Shown here piece after piece: positions 25,513 through 37,882 of a stretch of 64,000 nt of DNA. How positions within the stretch are numbered: position 1 is the stretch's first letter; each line of letters opens with the position of its first letter. The DNA comes from Isoetes taiwanensis (taxonomy: Eukaryota > Streptophyta > Lycopodiopsida > Isoetales > Isoetaceae): NCBI GenBank assembly GCA_021234155.1, contig JAJEKV010000065.1:60001-124000 (forward strand), read 5' to 3'. A program made the translations under genes and the position numbers. Below the pieces are notes generated by a model. It made no database searches and had not been told where the DNA came from. It saw only the letters and a program-made list of their open reading frames with translations.

Positions 25513-26985
25513 TCAACAAAAAATATTTCTGTCATTCAAGGCAAAGTGCAAAATTCATTTAAGCATATGCAATCTTATCATCATGTTCATTAATTTCATC
25601 ATTTTGAGGTTGACAGATTGCTAACTTGGGCTAGCACACTTTCCCATTGTAGGAATTGATGCTTAAATAGATCTGAATCTGCAAGATCTATTAGGATATT
25701 AGCTGTTACAGATGCATAATTATTAGTAAAGTAGCTGGTACAAGCGCATGCTTGCGTTGAAGTTTGCTCTTCTGTCTTCTTAGCAAGAATGCTACATTTA
25801 CTATTAAGTTGTTCAAAAATTCATATTTTGCACAGTTTAGGGGGCTCAAAAATATTATTTAAATAATGGGTATATCTCATTTACATGCCACAACTTAGCA
25901 ATTAGCAGATGGATCTGGATCATATTAAGCTTCAAATTTGACGAGCTGCCATGGTCATGGGCATAGAAAGCTTGGTTAATCTGAAATCATGGTATCATTT
26001 TGCAGTAAGAGAGTATCATCTGCAAAATTGAGATGGAGAAGCTAGCTTTTAAGATTCTCCATGCAATACTGCTTCCTTTTAGTTGCAGTTCAATCAATGT
26101 ATTCGACCATTTACTATCAAGCAGATTTTGTGTGCATGCAACAATCTTGTGCATTTAGTGATTTCTAATGGTTGTGTAGCCTTATAGATTATATCTTAAT
26201 GTATTTATAATGTGCTGTTCAAATCTGTTTTCAAGATTCTACACTGCATGGCCAGTACTGAAGACCCATAGTGCTGGAATTTGGCCTTCAGGAAAGGTAT
26301 TCATCCAGTCCATCATAACTTCCCAATCGTAAAGAGTTTTATGACTAAGATTTAGGAGGTTAAGTTGGAGAGAGCTCCGGGAAGATATAAATGTCTATAA
26401 AGTCAAACAAGATTTAAGGTTCACTGTAAACTTTTTGAAATCTAAGATGCTATTTTGTGAGTGAAGAATTTTTGGATTACTGTCTTAGATGGTACCTGAC
26501 CTTTATATCATAGATGAGTGTTTGAGTTGTCCCATGTCGCATGTGTCAGGTTTACTGTTTATATGATCATCACATGTTTTTCTTTTTTGCCTCTTTTCTT
26601 TTTTCATTTTATTCCATGCCATAACGATTTAGATTACTGCTTATACAGATTTTTTTCCCCTTCTGGGTAGCTTTAGGCTATATAAATATTATTCATAAGG
26701 AGATTACATCTTATTCTAATTTTGTTCTAAGATCATTGTCCATTGGAAGCATCCAAATTTGTATTCAAGAAGACAGTAGTAACTTGATAGTCTTATTTTT
26801 AGGAGCTAATATTTTTTAATTTACTCCAGATATTCCTTTCTTAAAACTCAGATTGTAAGCTAACTGGCCCTTGCTTTATCCTCTTCTCGTAGGACTATAA
26901 AGAAACCAAGTGGAGAAAGGCAATCAAGATACGTAAGAAAAAGCCTTAGAGCGAGCTATTGCAGATTCTGAGAAGAGGCAGCAAA
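25513..26985. other. AT-rich stretch without recognisable gene
   Basis: No coding, RNA or repeat signal strong enough to report. Confidence 0.3.
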
Positions 26986-27529
26986 AGCATCAACAAGATG
27001 AACTGAAACATGAAAGTGTCTTGTCTAAAGTTAAACACTCAAGCTCTGTATCAGAGTTGGAAATGGATCCTATGTATTTCTCTAATCTTCGCCTTCTTGG
27101 CGTTGACATCCTTAGTGTTAAACAAATATCCCATTTGAAGGGGTGGTTTTTAGTAAGGATAGATCTGTTCGGAAGGTTGAAATGGTTGGTGTTATAGTAT
27201 CTCGTGGATCGGAAGACAAAGTATTGCGAGGTTTGCATTAGATGATGGTACTTGCATGTGTGCCATGTATTTTATGGACGAATAACATCAAGCCGGATCG
27301 TTACAAGCCAAATTAGAAGCCGAGCAAATGGAGATAAAATTGGGTGCCCATTACAAGCATCCAAGGCCGCCTAACAACATTTAACAATAAGCTTCAAGTA
27401 ACAGTCTCCTCCATTTGCAAGGAAGACGATCCAAATGCAGAAGTACTGCATTGGATGGCTTGTATGTATCTATCTAGATATTGTTACAATCTGCCATCTC
27501 CTATGGGTTCTACATCAGGCTTCCATTGA
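26986..27529 (+). pseudogene. STN1: broken STN1-like (CST complex subunit) gene
   Basis: STN1 is the OB-fold subunit of the CTC1-STN1-TEN1 telomere-capping complex. The order of blocks matches plant STN1: NLRLLGVDILSV (27067 on), then RKVEMVGVIVSRGSEDKVLR (about 27168-27230), then FALDDGT, then CVPCILWTNNIKPD (about 27256 on), then IQGRLTTFNNKLQVTVSSI and DPNAEVLHWMACM followed by CYNLPSP (27344-27529). The blocks lie in different frames, with at least four small indels or stops between them, so no continuous product is possible. The copy is truncated at or soon after the OB-fold. Plant STN1 genes are often intronless, so I cannot tell a retrocopy from a segmental copy. Confidence 0.75.
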
Positions 27530-27714
27530 ACAATGTTGTTTTACTTGATTGATTAATTATCATGTGTCAATGACGTGGATTGGTGAGATCTGATGATGAT
27601 ATTTTTTTCCTTGTGTTTAATGCGAGTACTTGTATGATCAAATGCTCATAAATGTTTCCCTATGATTCCTCTCCTTAAGAAGATACCTTTAACCTTTAAC
27701 AAATATCTTCCCTA

Positions 27715-27935
27715 TTTAACCTTTAACCTATTCCCTATTTCTCAATAGTTCAATAGTTCTCAATTCCATATTTCAATAGTTCTCAATACCATAGTTCAAT
27801 AGTTCTCATAGTTCAATACAATACTTCTCATATTTCTCTATTTCAATACCATATTTCAATACCATAGTTCTCATACATCATTCTAATAGCATTCTAATAG
27901 CATTTCATTCTAATAGCATTCTAAGCTAGTTCTCA
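27715..27935. repeat. degenerate CAATAGTTCT / CAATACCATA minisatellite
   Basis: Short related words (TTCAATAGTTCTCAA, TTTCAATACCATA, TTCTAATAGCA) follow one another for about 220 bp with shifting period. Confidence 0.8.
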
Positions 27936-28790
27936 AGTCCAATGGTGTAATGGAAAAAATATTTCGATTATTCACCTCCTCTGTTGCGTAGACCCCGTGA
28001 TCAATGTGCCATGTTTACCCTGGAACGTGACCAACTCAACGTGACCAAGGTCCATGGGGGTCCATGCAAGCATATGTGGCCTCTAAGTGGAACCCTAGAC
28101 CTATGTCCTCACAAAAGGTACAAAGTCGGAAAGGGGTTATATAATTTGGCACAATCAATCGTAAATCTACGGATAGGGGCTATAATGTATGTTAATTCGA
28201 AAAACCGTATGGTATGGATTTTTTTACTCCAAAAAGCCGTATACAGGGGTTTTACTGTGACCCCTCGAACGCACATGCCATCCGTCCATATATAGAGGTG
28301 CACGGGGGGGGGGATTATTTTGTTGGATCTATGCATTCCACCTATCGAAACATACCGGTTTACATTGGGGGTTGATCGGATTATCTTTACCACATACCAG
28401 TGTGATACCCTTGTTGTAGGCCTGTAACTTGTGTCCTGAGAATTGCAACCTCTTTTTCATTAACCACATAAAGCACATGCATTCTTTTGATCTCTTCAGT
28501 TCCATTCATAGCTACTCCAAGCTTTCCTCATCTGTCGACTTGAAATTCCATGGTGCACATTCCAAGAGGCAGGAAGGCGTAGAAGTTTTCCATATTGTAA
28601 CTTTGATCCAATTGATCATGTGGACTGTGAAGCCTAATACATTTGAATAATATACCCGATAGCAATAGGTGCAAGCTTGTTGACTTCGACCAAAGCACTC
28701 ACACCATTTTGTAAATGTAGTATGCTACGTTATTATCCTCAACTGAATCTATCTTACCCCTTGGTTCTTTAACCGATTCGTTCCTTGGGA
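27936..28790. other. no supported gene
   Basis: Short unsupported open segments on both strands. A run of nine or more G lies near 28303-28312. Confidence 0.3.
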
Positions 28791-29045
28791 TTTGAACTTC
28801 GACAGACTCAGGGATAGGTTCTGTACGTACAGAATTATTTTTCTGTACGTATAAAGTCCAAAAATACGTATTTTTAGGTAAAAAAATGTATTTCCCGTAT
28901 TTTTCCCTCGCCAGCCAGAAAATTTTTTTTAGCGTAAGCGAAACTGAGGTTTCGCTTACGCGAAAAAAAAAATTATTTTCACGTAAGCGAAATAGCTGTT
29001 TCGCTTACGCGAAACTATTTTTGCGTAAGCGAAACAACGAAAATA
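28791..29045 (+). mobile_element. dispersed palindromic repeat, copy 1
   Basis: It begins CAGGGATAGGTTCTGTACGT and contains AAGTCCAAAAATACGTATTTTTA. A second copy in reverse orientation lies at 49490-49770. It holds two hairpins built from one word: GCGTAAGCGAAAC at 28932-28944 with its complement at 28949-28961, and CGTAAGCGAAA at 28982-28992 with its complement at 28999-29009. A third half-copy lies at 29022-29034. The element type is unknown. Confidence 0.6.
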
Positions 29046-29303
29046 AAAACTAGCAGAACTGCAGGGTTGGGAAGAAGGCTAGGTCGATGGATTTGGGTTG
29101 GAATTTTGATTGTAGTAATTTAAATTTTAGTGGCATGCTAAGAGAATATGTATTAATATATGAAGGAAGGAAGTTAGAGAGTAATGAAAGGCCAAAAGAA
29201 AGATTGATTAAAATTAGATAATATGTGAGTAACACAATATGGAACTATTGCCTGGCAAAGTCATGTCTCAATTTTTCTTTTTTCTTTTAAATATATATGT
29301 GTG

Positions 29304-29723
29304 CCATTGCATCTAACACATTTAAATTAAAATCCCCCTGAAACCCCCTTTGGTTTGGGTGCATATTCACACGGGGGGTTACTCCGGGCATCAAGAGCTG
29401 TCGGATGGGCATATTTGCCCTTTATTCCTTGATCTGGACCGTACATAGCAATCCTCGTTTGTGGGGTATAGCTATACAAGTTTTTGTATACTGTATATTG
29501 AGGTTTGCAAAAAAACTATAAGGTTTGAGGGAATGCAGTTAATGGTGTTAATTTTGTACATGTATTGTAAGTTTTCAGGGGCTCTCGCTGCCCTACATAA
29601 CCCCAGGTGTGAATATGCACCCAAACCAAAGGGGGTTTCAGGGGGATTTTAATTTAAATGCGTTAGATGCAATGGTTTGTGTTAATAACGTTAATGCTAG
29701 TTATGTGTTGGTTGTTATATTAA
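29304..29723. mobile_element. inverted-repeat (MITE-like) element, copy 1
   Basis: About 69 bp at 29304-29372 (CCATTGCATCTAAC...CCCCCTGAAACCCCC...TTGGGTGCATATTCACAC) recurs inverted at 29607-29675. The interior shares ACTGTATATTGAGGTTTGCA and a GTTAATTTTGTACAT block with the copy at 35757-36170. The right flank up to GTTGTTATATTAA is also shared with that copy, so the true element is longer. Its outer end is cut here by the CACTA-like terminus at 29724. Confidence 0.75.
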
Positions 29724-30870
29724 CACTAGAGTGGTCAGGTGATGGACCAAAAATGGTCCATTTGAAGTGTTCACTTTAAAATTCATATAAAATCAATGGT
29801 ACAAAATCTATTCGAACCCTTCGTAGGAGTTCATATATGGAAGTCATGGTCCACTAGAAAAATACCTAAAAATATATATACCTCCATTCTTGTAAGTTAT
29901 GCTCTAGCAAACTTAAGGGGGTCAAGTACCAAAAGCTTCATGTTTACATAAAGTCAAACTGTCTCGACAAAACGATTTTTTCAAATTTTTTAATTACCAT
30001 GATATTTTTCTACACGAGATAGGGAAAACAAATTCACATGTCAATCTAAAGTATGTGAAGAAAGATAGGGCCATTCAAACATGACAGGGTCAAAACTGCT
30101 TTCTGCCTCCTCAGAACCAATTATGGTTCCCAGAAAGCAGTTGTAATTTAAATACAACAACTTTCACAGGGAAATGCATTTTGAGCTAATATTTGATATA
30201 TAAGCAATTGATAAGTTCCTCCATCCCATAAAAATGTTGGTTGGCCTTGGATTTGATGTTTGGACTTTCACTTTTGATCTCAATTTTAGGTAACTTGTAA
30301 TAATGATTAATATTTTTCCATATAGAGCAAAACTTACTCTACGATGTCCTCTAAAAAATCATAATATGAAAGTTCAAAATGATATGAAGCCAATGCAAAA
30401 ACAAGCTCATTAAAAACGCAAAAGACATGGTCATAAAAAAATCAAGAAATTGGTCCATAGGTCCATTTAAAATCAATAACTTTCTTATGTTAATTGATCT
30501 CAAGTTGAATTTTGGGATATGAATAGCTTCTGATTTACTTTAGTAATGAAAATATTTGTTGATCATAACCTTGAGATTTGGATTAAACTTTATAGCGTTA
30601 AATTCAAATATGTCTTCTATGTTTATTCTAGATTTATGCCTCGAGATATGACTTTGAAAATTCACATTCTCAAAATGTCCCATGTCATGAAATCAATGCA
30701 AAAAAATTCAAAGAAAAATATGGAAGTTTATGACTATCAAAAGCCAAGTTAGACTACTATGTGCAGTTCCACTTGCAGACCATTATTGGTCCATAGGACT
30801 GAAAGTTTAAAAATTAATAGAGACAACATTTTGATCTCAACTTTAGAATATAGTTTATGCATAGGATAAA

Positions 30871-31398
30871 ATTAATTGGTTAGACGAGCTTGCATAATTT
30901 CGTCCAGAAGTCTCTGTGATCTGCCCTCTTTGCACGCAGAGGGATGAGACAATTGAGCACTGCTTTTTCTTGTGTCACCATGTTCGACCTGCTTAGGGCT
31001 TTCCACTTAGCATCTGCTTGGATCATCTGGTCCATCTGGAAGAGACGAAATCTCCTCATCTTCAAGGGACAGCTCTTTTCAGATACGCAAGTGCTTAGCG
31101 ATGCCCATAGTCGCATTGTGAAGGCGTACAAGTGTTCTTCCTTAAAGGATGACATCAAAAGTGTCATTTGGGAGCAAAATCTTCAGATTCACACCTACTC
31201 ATAGCAAACAGTTGAGCTCATAGTGATCTATGTTCTCTGCTTTTCTATGTTATGTATGTGGTGGGTAGTGTTGCTCTAGTGGATATCTTCTCCACTGGGT
31301 TTTGAGTCCCCCATGTACTCTTTGTATTCTTTTGAGTAATAAAGGTCCACGTTCATAAAAAAAAAAAAATTAATTGGTTAGACGAGCTTGCATAATTT
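30871..31398 (+). mobile_element. LINE 3' tail, copy 2, with 30-bp target-site duplications
   Basis: The 30-bp sequence starting ATTAATTGGTTAGACGAGCT is present at 30871-30900 and exactly repeated at 31369-31398. The insert (30901-31368) begins inside a LINE protein and ends in poly-A (about 31356-31369) after GAGTAATAAAGGTCC. The first codons read VICPLCTQRDETIEHCFFLC, the zf-RVT zinc-binding motif, followed after frame breaks by WIIWSIWKRRNLLIFKG. It is a 5'-truncated LINE insertion made by target-primed reverse transcription. Confidence 0.9.
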
Positions 31399-33099
31399 GA
31401 GGGCAATGTTTAAGCACAAACAACTGTGAATTTATGGGGTACTTATTCGCCAATTGAATCTACATAGACTTCCATTCACATCTTTCAAAAATTATGTTAT
31501 TAAAGGTAATAAACCATGGTATCATTATGGGGACAAAATGGATAAGGCTAGTGAGAGATATATGCTCTATACAATTGGTCTAGTTATTATGGACCATAAA
31601 TGGTTCATGCTTAATTATATTCGTATCTTTCAAATAATATGTTATTTCAATATGAAAATAGAGAGTTATATTGCAAAGGAAGGCCCGCATTCATGAAAAA
31701 TATAGTGTACATGAAAGATGACCTACTTGTAACATTATCCTACTAAAACTCTAATGATTTGTAGCAGCAATGGATATACCAGTTTTATACTAGTAAAAAA
31801 TAACCATGTTCCTCTGTATCTTTTTGCAAGAAAGCCACACAACCTATATAAGGAACCTATATATATGTCCCTTGTCATATTTTGAACCATTTGAAAGGCT
31901 TATTTGGAGAAAAATAGCATGTTCTCTACAAAGCTGAGAAAGACGCATCAAAGGTAATACGATTTAATTTTTTATTCTTATACTTAAACTTCACGATCTT
32001 CACTTTTATTCATCAATAAACATCACTAGCTATTAAGTGATAAGTTTTTAGCCTATAATTTTAGAATTAACTCAAATTTTTAACTTCTAATGTGTTAATC
32101 CTATGGTTGTACATCATTTTTAAATCTAGTTAATTGCATGGTTAAACCCCTAATTACACTACATGCAAGTTGATAGAGTAATTTTCTATGTAGACATAAG
32201 AAGAATGCAATATTTGTTACCCTCGTGGTACTCACAGGTGGTGATTTTTGAGCATTTGAACATAAAATTTTGTCCTAAATTCTGTATAGGAAATTCTCTT
32301 TTAGATTTTGAAGTTTATATAACTTATGAACACTTCAAAAGAAACATAAGATTGTACTTCATATAGTTAAGAACCCATGGCCACAAGAACTAAACCAAAA
32401 CTTGTAATAATAAGAGAGAAATAATTCATAAACCGCAAGCAGCATATTTGAACAAAATAGGGTTTGCCAGCTTCCACGGATGTTAGATGATAGCAACCAA
32501 AACTGAAAACATACAAATCAATGTGTTCTATCATAAATAGACAAATACTTCCAATTTTAGCAAGATTTAGGCTTGTTTATGCTAGCACTAGAGTTGTCCC
32601 TTGATGAACCCAAATGGGTTCATTCGTACACTTTTTTTGAAATTTTATTATAGCTCCGAGATAAAGAATTTGTCTACATACTTACAATATGTTGTCCTCC
32701 ATGAGTGTACATATAAGGAAAAATTTATGAAAAATATAGAAAGCTATAATGTGGAGCCGAATGCAAAGGGGTCAAGTTTATTCTCAAAGTCTTTAACATT
32801 TCTCGCGTTATTTTGCAAAAATGATTTTTCCTAAGAATTCTAATTCTTCCATCTTGTAAATCATGATATGAGAAATCTATCACAAAAAGAATTAGAAAAA
32901 TCTATGGTAGAATTTTCGAGAAATAATTTCTTAAAGTTTGAAGTTCAGAAGTTCTTTATGGACCCAATGAGGTCCCCAGAGGGTCAAAACTTTGAAAATT
33001 CATAGTATTACTCTACTTTTTGAAAAAATGAAATCCATTTAGCAAGACGTGTAGTACTTAGTATCTATTTCCACTGAAAAATAAACAAGATTGCAAATT

Positions 33100-33127
33100 A
33101 AACGGGAGTGTTGCAGCACTCCCGTTT
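33100..33127. repeat. 11-bp perfect hairpin
   Basis: AAACGGGAGTG, six bases, then CACTCCCGTTT. A half-copy (CTCCCGTTTA) lies at 40485-40494 near the other end of the element. Confidence 0.75.
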
Positions 33128-33952
33128 CAAAGATTCCCTTTAAAAAAACACCACGCTCTTAAAATTGGCCTTTTTTGGACAAACTTGAGAATTTCAAAAG
33201 GTTCAGTTTTTCTTCCCCCTCATTTTGGCCCCTCATTAAGTGGCAAGTTTGTTTTTTGCAAAGAAACACCCTTGAAAATGGCAAAATATAGACATGAATA
33301 CATACTCTCTGAAAGTGAGATATCAAAAACATCAAAATAGAGAAGAAAAAATAATAATTATTTCTTAAAAAAATTTCAGTACATCAATTTGGCACCCCCA
33401 AAATTTGGTGCGTATTGAACACGCATATGTAGCATTATAACAGGGGGTTTTTTTTGTGATTTTATACGCTTTTTGACATGGTTTTCATATGATTTCACGG
33501 GCGTATTCACGTGGACGTACTAAACGGTATTTCTAGAGTGCACCCATTTGTTAGCCATTGATTTTAAAGAAGAGGGAAAATCGTGTGGTTGTGGGGCTTT
33601 TATTGTTAATATTAGGTTTGTCAAATATTAGGTTAGTATTAGGGTTCCGGATTTGGCATGTGTATAATCTGCACAAGAGCTGCTTCCAGGCCTGGGCCAC
33701 CAGCATTTAGAAGCATCTGTTGGATGTAATTGAAAGGATGCCAGATAATGATCTATTAGTTGAGCGGCATGTTGGGGCCATTTTGAGTTTTGACAGCAAG
33801 GGCAGGTTGAAAGGTTTTCAGTTATTAGCAGGCCGACAATGAATGCTTCAACAGAGTGAGAGGATGAGGTATATTCCTGTCACATGGGCCACATTTCCGT
33901 CTTTGCTGTGTGCTTAAGTTTTCTCGTTTATCAAAGTCCATAGCATAACAGG

Positions 33953-34478
33953 ATGGACGGTCTGTTAGTGACCATAGCTCTTGTGCCGTTGGCTTGGCTC
34001 TGTTTCTATCGATGGCTTCAAAAAGGATCAGCTCGTCAAAGGTTGGCCCCTTCTTGGTGCTTCTTTAGAACTACTGTCCAATCATGATAGAGTTTATGAC
34101 TGGTTTACTGATCTCTATAGATCAAACAGTAGAAAGAGCATCAGAATTCCTATGCCTGTTTGTGACTACGTTATCACAGTTGATCCTGCATGCATCGAGC
34201 ACGTTCTCAAGACCAATTTTGAAAACTACCCCAAGGTATTTGCTTTAAATTTACAATATGGAATGTTTTTTTGTCTACTGTGTTTTAATTTGGGTCTTGG
34301 ATTTAGGGTTGGCTTTTCCATGAGAGAATGGAAGAGCTTTTGGGAGATGGAATCTTTAACTCCGATGGAAGCTATGGCGCATGCAAAGGAAAACTGCTAG
34401 CTTTGAGTTTGCATCAAGGGTTCTTCGGGATTTCAGTTCCGACGTTTTTCGTGATTATTCTCTCCAACTTTGCTATAT
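33953..34478 (+). pseudogene. cytochrome P450 (CYP704-like) 5' fragment
   Basis: An N-terminal membrane anchor (MDGLLVTIALVPLAWLCFYR) is followed by WPLLGASLELL, DWFTDLYR and VEHVLKTNFENYPK-like text (here CIEHVLKTNFENYPK). A donor follows at 34235 and an acceptor at 34317. Exon 2 reads WLFHERMEELLGDGIFNSDG, then in another frame QRKTASFEFASRVLRDFSS. These blocks are typical of the CYP86 clan, closest by eye to CYP704 omega-hydroxylases of cutin and sporopollenin synthesis. There is a frameshift before WPLLG (about 34046) and one near 34364. The I-helix, ExxR and heme Cys region are absent. It is a broken 5' piece inside the CACTA-like element. Confidence 0.75.
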
Positions 34479-34542
34479 ATTCTTTTGTTTCTTTGGCTTC
34501 ATTGTCTTCATGCTCCACAGCAAACTTGCATATCAATTAGAA

Positions 34543-34921
34543 TGGAGCTGGCACCAGCAGGAAAGGTGGAGGAGGAAGTGGCATCCCAGCCAGAGCAAAT
34601 TTTTGCTGGATTAAAAGCTTTCTGTCCAAGTCTATGGAGCCTTTATGCGAATCTCTTGATAACGTGGAGTCTGTTGCTGCTGTTCAAGACATGTCTAAAT
34701 GTACTCATGCAACAAATGGTCAGAATGATGCCTCTAAATCAGAAGGGTACGAACTTATTCTATTTTTGTTATAGCCTAGCCTCATGAAATGTTTGTTGGA
34801 CCAGAAATGTCATATCAGGTGACGATATTGCAACCATGACTAATTATCTTCGTGGGAGACTTATGTCAGAACGGAGTGCATCCAAAGTCTGCAAAGAGCA
34901 AGCTTACCAGCTTGAGAAGAA
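34543..34921 (+). pseudogene. two-exon fragment of an unidentified coiled-coil protein
   Basis: The segment 34543-34742 contains KVEEEVASQPEQIF and, in a second frame, SKSMEPLCESLDNVESVAAV, ending at a GT donor after SKSEG. An acceptor at about 34806 opens GDDIATMTNYLRGRLMSERS...KEQAYQLEKK, which ends at a donor at 34921. The splice sites and biased, charged, helical sequence suggest a real gene fragment. I do not recognise the family. It lies head to tail with the P450 fragment with no intergenic promoter, as expected for captured pieces. Confidence 0.4.
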
Positions 34922-35669
34922 GGTACCTTTATCAGATTTAGATCTTATATATCGAACACAGCTTTACGTTTTTGATATGCAGACTGTTCAAATTATAGAA
35001 CCACTAGTAGCAGATGCTGACGTTTGCTGAATCTATGGCTTGTATTATGTGCTTTTTGTAAATAACAAGCTTGTACTCATGTATTCGCTCATATATTCTT
35101 TGCTTTGTCCAGAAAACAAGCTTCTACACATATTATGGATTTGATAAGACGAACTTGAATTTGAGAATTGTAAATGCTGAAATTTGCCGATTCTATGGCT
35201 TGAATTCTATGCTTTCCGTAAGTAACAAGCTTGTCCTCATATACCCACTCATATACTACGTGGTTTGTCCAGAAAACAGGCTTGTATGCATATTATGGAT
35301 TTCATAAGAGGAATTTGAGTTTGAGAATTCTAACTATCATATGGAAGCTGGTATTTCTCTTCATTTAAAGGGCTATTTATTATTTACAATAATGTGGTTG
35401 CTTTCCTCATCGCTTGATAATGTGGTTCCCTTCCTCAGCGTTTGCCTGCAAAACAAAAAACTCGTTCTTTATATATCTATCATTACATGTCTGTGTATTG
35501 CTGGATATATCTATCATTACATGTCTGTGTATTGCTGGATATATTGTAGCAGGCACGTTAGAGGCAACATGCACCCTAGAATGCATATTTCTTTAATGGG
35601 CCTTTAGAGTAGCCCAGGTTTGAGGCAACGTGCACCATAGGCATGCATATTTTTTTAATGGGCCATAGG

Positions 35670-35775
35670 CATGCAGTGCCCGAAGGCCTTTTTTAGGGCC
35701 CGAAGGGCCTTTTATTTATAATACATTATTATAAAGTTTACATATGCTTGCTTTACTTAGGGCCCGAAGGGCCCA
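35670..35775. repeat. GGGCCCGAAGGGCC repeats
   Basis: The near-palindrome GCCCGAAGGSCC occurs three times (about 35678, 35697 and 35761). The last one abuts the second inverted-repeat element. Confidence 0.7.
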
Positions 35776-36170
35776 AAAAATTTTTTAATATAACAATCAA
35801 CACACAACTACTATTAACATTATTAACACAAACCATTGCATTTAACACATTTAAATTAAAATCCCCCTTAAACCCCCTTTGGTTTGGGTGCATATTCACC
35901 ACGGGGGTTTCGAGGGCAGGCGAGAGCTCAAAAATATATTTACAATATATGTACAAAATTAACACCATTAAGTATATTCTCTCAAATCTTATAGTATTTT
36001 GCAAACCTTAATATACAGTATACAAAAACTTGTACATGCATACCCCACGAACGAGGATCGCCATGTACGGTCCAGATCTTGGAATAAAGGGCAAATATGC
36101 CCATCCGATAGCTCTCGTTGCCCGGAGTAACCCCCCGTGTGAATATGCACCCAAACCAAAGGGGGTTCAA
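35757..36170. mobile_element. inverted-repeat (MITE-like) element, copy 2, opposite orientation
   Basis: Reverse-complement relative of 29304-29723. The left inverted repeat (AATTAAAATCCCCCTTAAACC...GGGTGCATATTCAC) is at about 35850-35901 and the right one (GTGTGAATATGCACCCAAACC...) at about 36138-36168, where it is cut. It shares GTACGGTCCAGATC, AGGGCAAATATGCCCATCC and the GTTATATTAA-type outer flank. Confidence 0.75.
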
Positions 36171-36289
36171 ACATCCATGTTTAGTTGTTCTATCAAACAT
36201 GTTTGACGTTCTATTGGCTGAATAAAAAACAAGAAAATAATCAAGTAATTGAATGAAAATTAGGACACATAAAACAAAAAATGTAAAGA

Positions 36290-36530
36290 CAAAAGTATTC
36301 TGGAATACACTTTTGCTTTTCTAAAAAACAAACATGTATTCCAGAATACACTTTGAATTTTCAGAGAAAGCAAAAGTGTATTCCGGAATACACTTTTGCT
36401 TTCTTGAGAAAACAAATGTGTATTCTGGGATACACCTTTGCTTTCTAAGAAATCAAACAAGTATTCTGGAACAACGTATATTCCGGAACGTGCATCCTAA
36501 GAAATCAAACGTGTATTCCAGAACGTGCAT
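36290..36530. repeat. about 42-bp array of GTATTCCGGAATAC palindromes
   Basis: At least six units carry a GTATTCYRGAATACAC core followed by TTTTGCTTTCTNAGAAANCAAA. The core is itself a near-perfect palindrome. Units start near 36294, 36335, 36378, 36420, 36462 and 36512 and decay to the right. The same core recurs at 39685-39935. Confidence 0.8.
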
Positions 36531-37882
36531 AGTTGTGTTTTTTCACATTCCATTTGCTGCTTCTTTGTAAAAATGGAAGGCAAATCCATGCCATAGCTTC
36601 ACTGCCAAAGCCAGCATCGCTAGCATACTCAAAGAGAGTCTTGCCTTCAAAGTCAGATATATTTGCTAACAAATCGTTTGAAAACTCTTTAGTAGTGCAC
36701 AACATACTCACAATCCATAAACAGTCGGATAACAGCTCCACCATAATTCCAAAGTTGTGCAAATCAATTATTTAACTCAAATGCCCATATAATGCATATT
36801 CCGATGCAACCAGCAAAAACTCATGGGAATCTTTTAAGGAAAACTTCAAAGCTAGTTGGAACAATGCAACTGGCGCTTTAGTTCAAAGCAGAAAGAAGAG
36901 GATATCAGAGGCTTAAAAATGTAATGGCCTTTGCTGTAACCCATGGAGTTGTGCTAGCTATTTGCATCTCGAACAATAGTTCTGAAGCATCGAATATCAC
37001 AGGATTTAGACATGCATTGAAGCAGGACTATAACCCTGGATCCATTTTGAGCTCCATTAATGACGAGAATTTTTCGAGTTGGCAGGATGATCATATCCCC
37101 CCATGTTTCTTCTCAGAGGCATCAAAAGCATCTCCCAAGAGGGACTGTCAGTCGTAACACTCATTAGCCCATACGTCCATTAGCCCATGCGTCTAAGATG
37201 CCAGAGAAAATGCTTACTTACAGTACTTATAACATGTAGCAAATAGAAGGTAATGACGGCCATAATTATAGTATCTAATGGAACAGTATATGCAGAGGCA
37301 GTTGTTTTGTGTGAACATTTAGAGGAGCTGGGATCTATTATGTACTGTTTGAGATTTCAACAAGCCTGCAACATATTAGATATAGTAACATGTTAGATAA
37401 AGTGTAAAGAATATAAGATTTTGATGGTAGACCCTTGCGCCCATGGTAAAACCTAGGGCTTTTTTGTTGTCTACTTAAATGCATGACTTTAAATAACATT
37501 GGCCAAAATATACTACAATATCATGATCAAAGTTCAGCAGAAAACATGCTTGATTGCTTGACATGAGAAAAGTCACGTATTTGGCATGTGATTTGTGTAG
37601 CTGTACAATACCATCTTTTGAACTGAAAATGTTCCACGTTTATCCTGCGCTAATACTAGGCCTTAATTCTCGCAAAAGGAATGGACTAGAGCAGTAAAAA
37701 TGGGCTCGCCATTGGCAATTTCTCCTATGTTAGCGGCTGCATATTCAAGCATTCTTTGCAACACATCATTTCCAGATCCTATGGAAAGAAGATAAAATCA
37801 GGAGCTAAGGAAGTATGGTTACTATGCATGGTTGAGATCAGTGGAAGCATCACGTCTGGAAGCATCTTTAAGTATAAGTCAC

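Noticed and set aside
37690-37790. Minus-strand GSGNDVLQRMLEYAAANIG as a second GDSL esterase exon
   Set aside because: The GS-x-ND resemblance is short and the following residues do not fit the family, so I did not join it to the fragment at 37883-38153.
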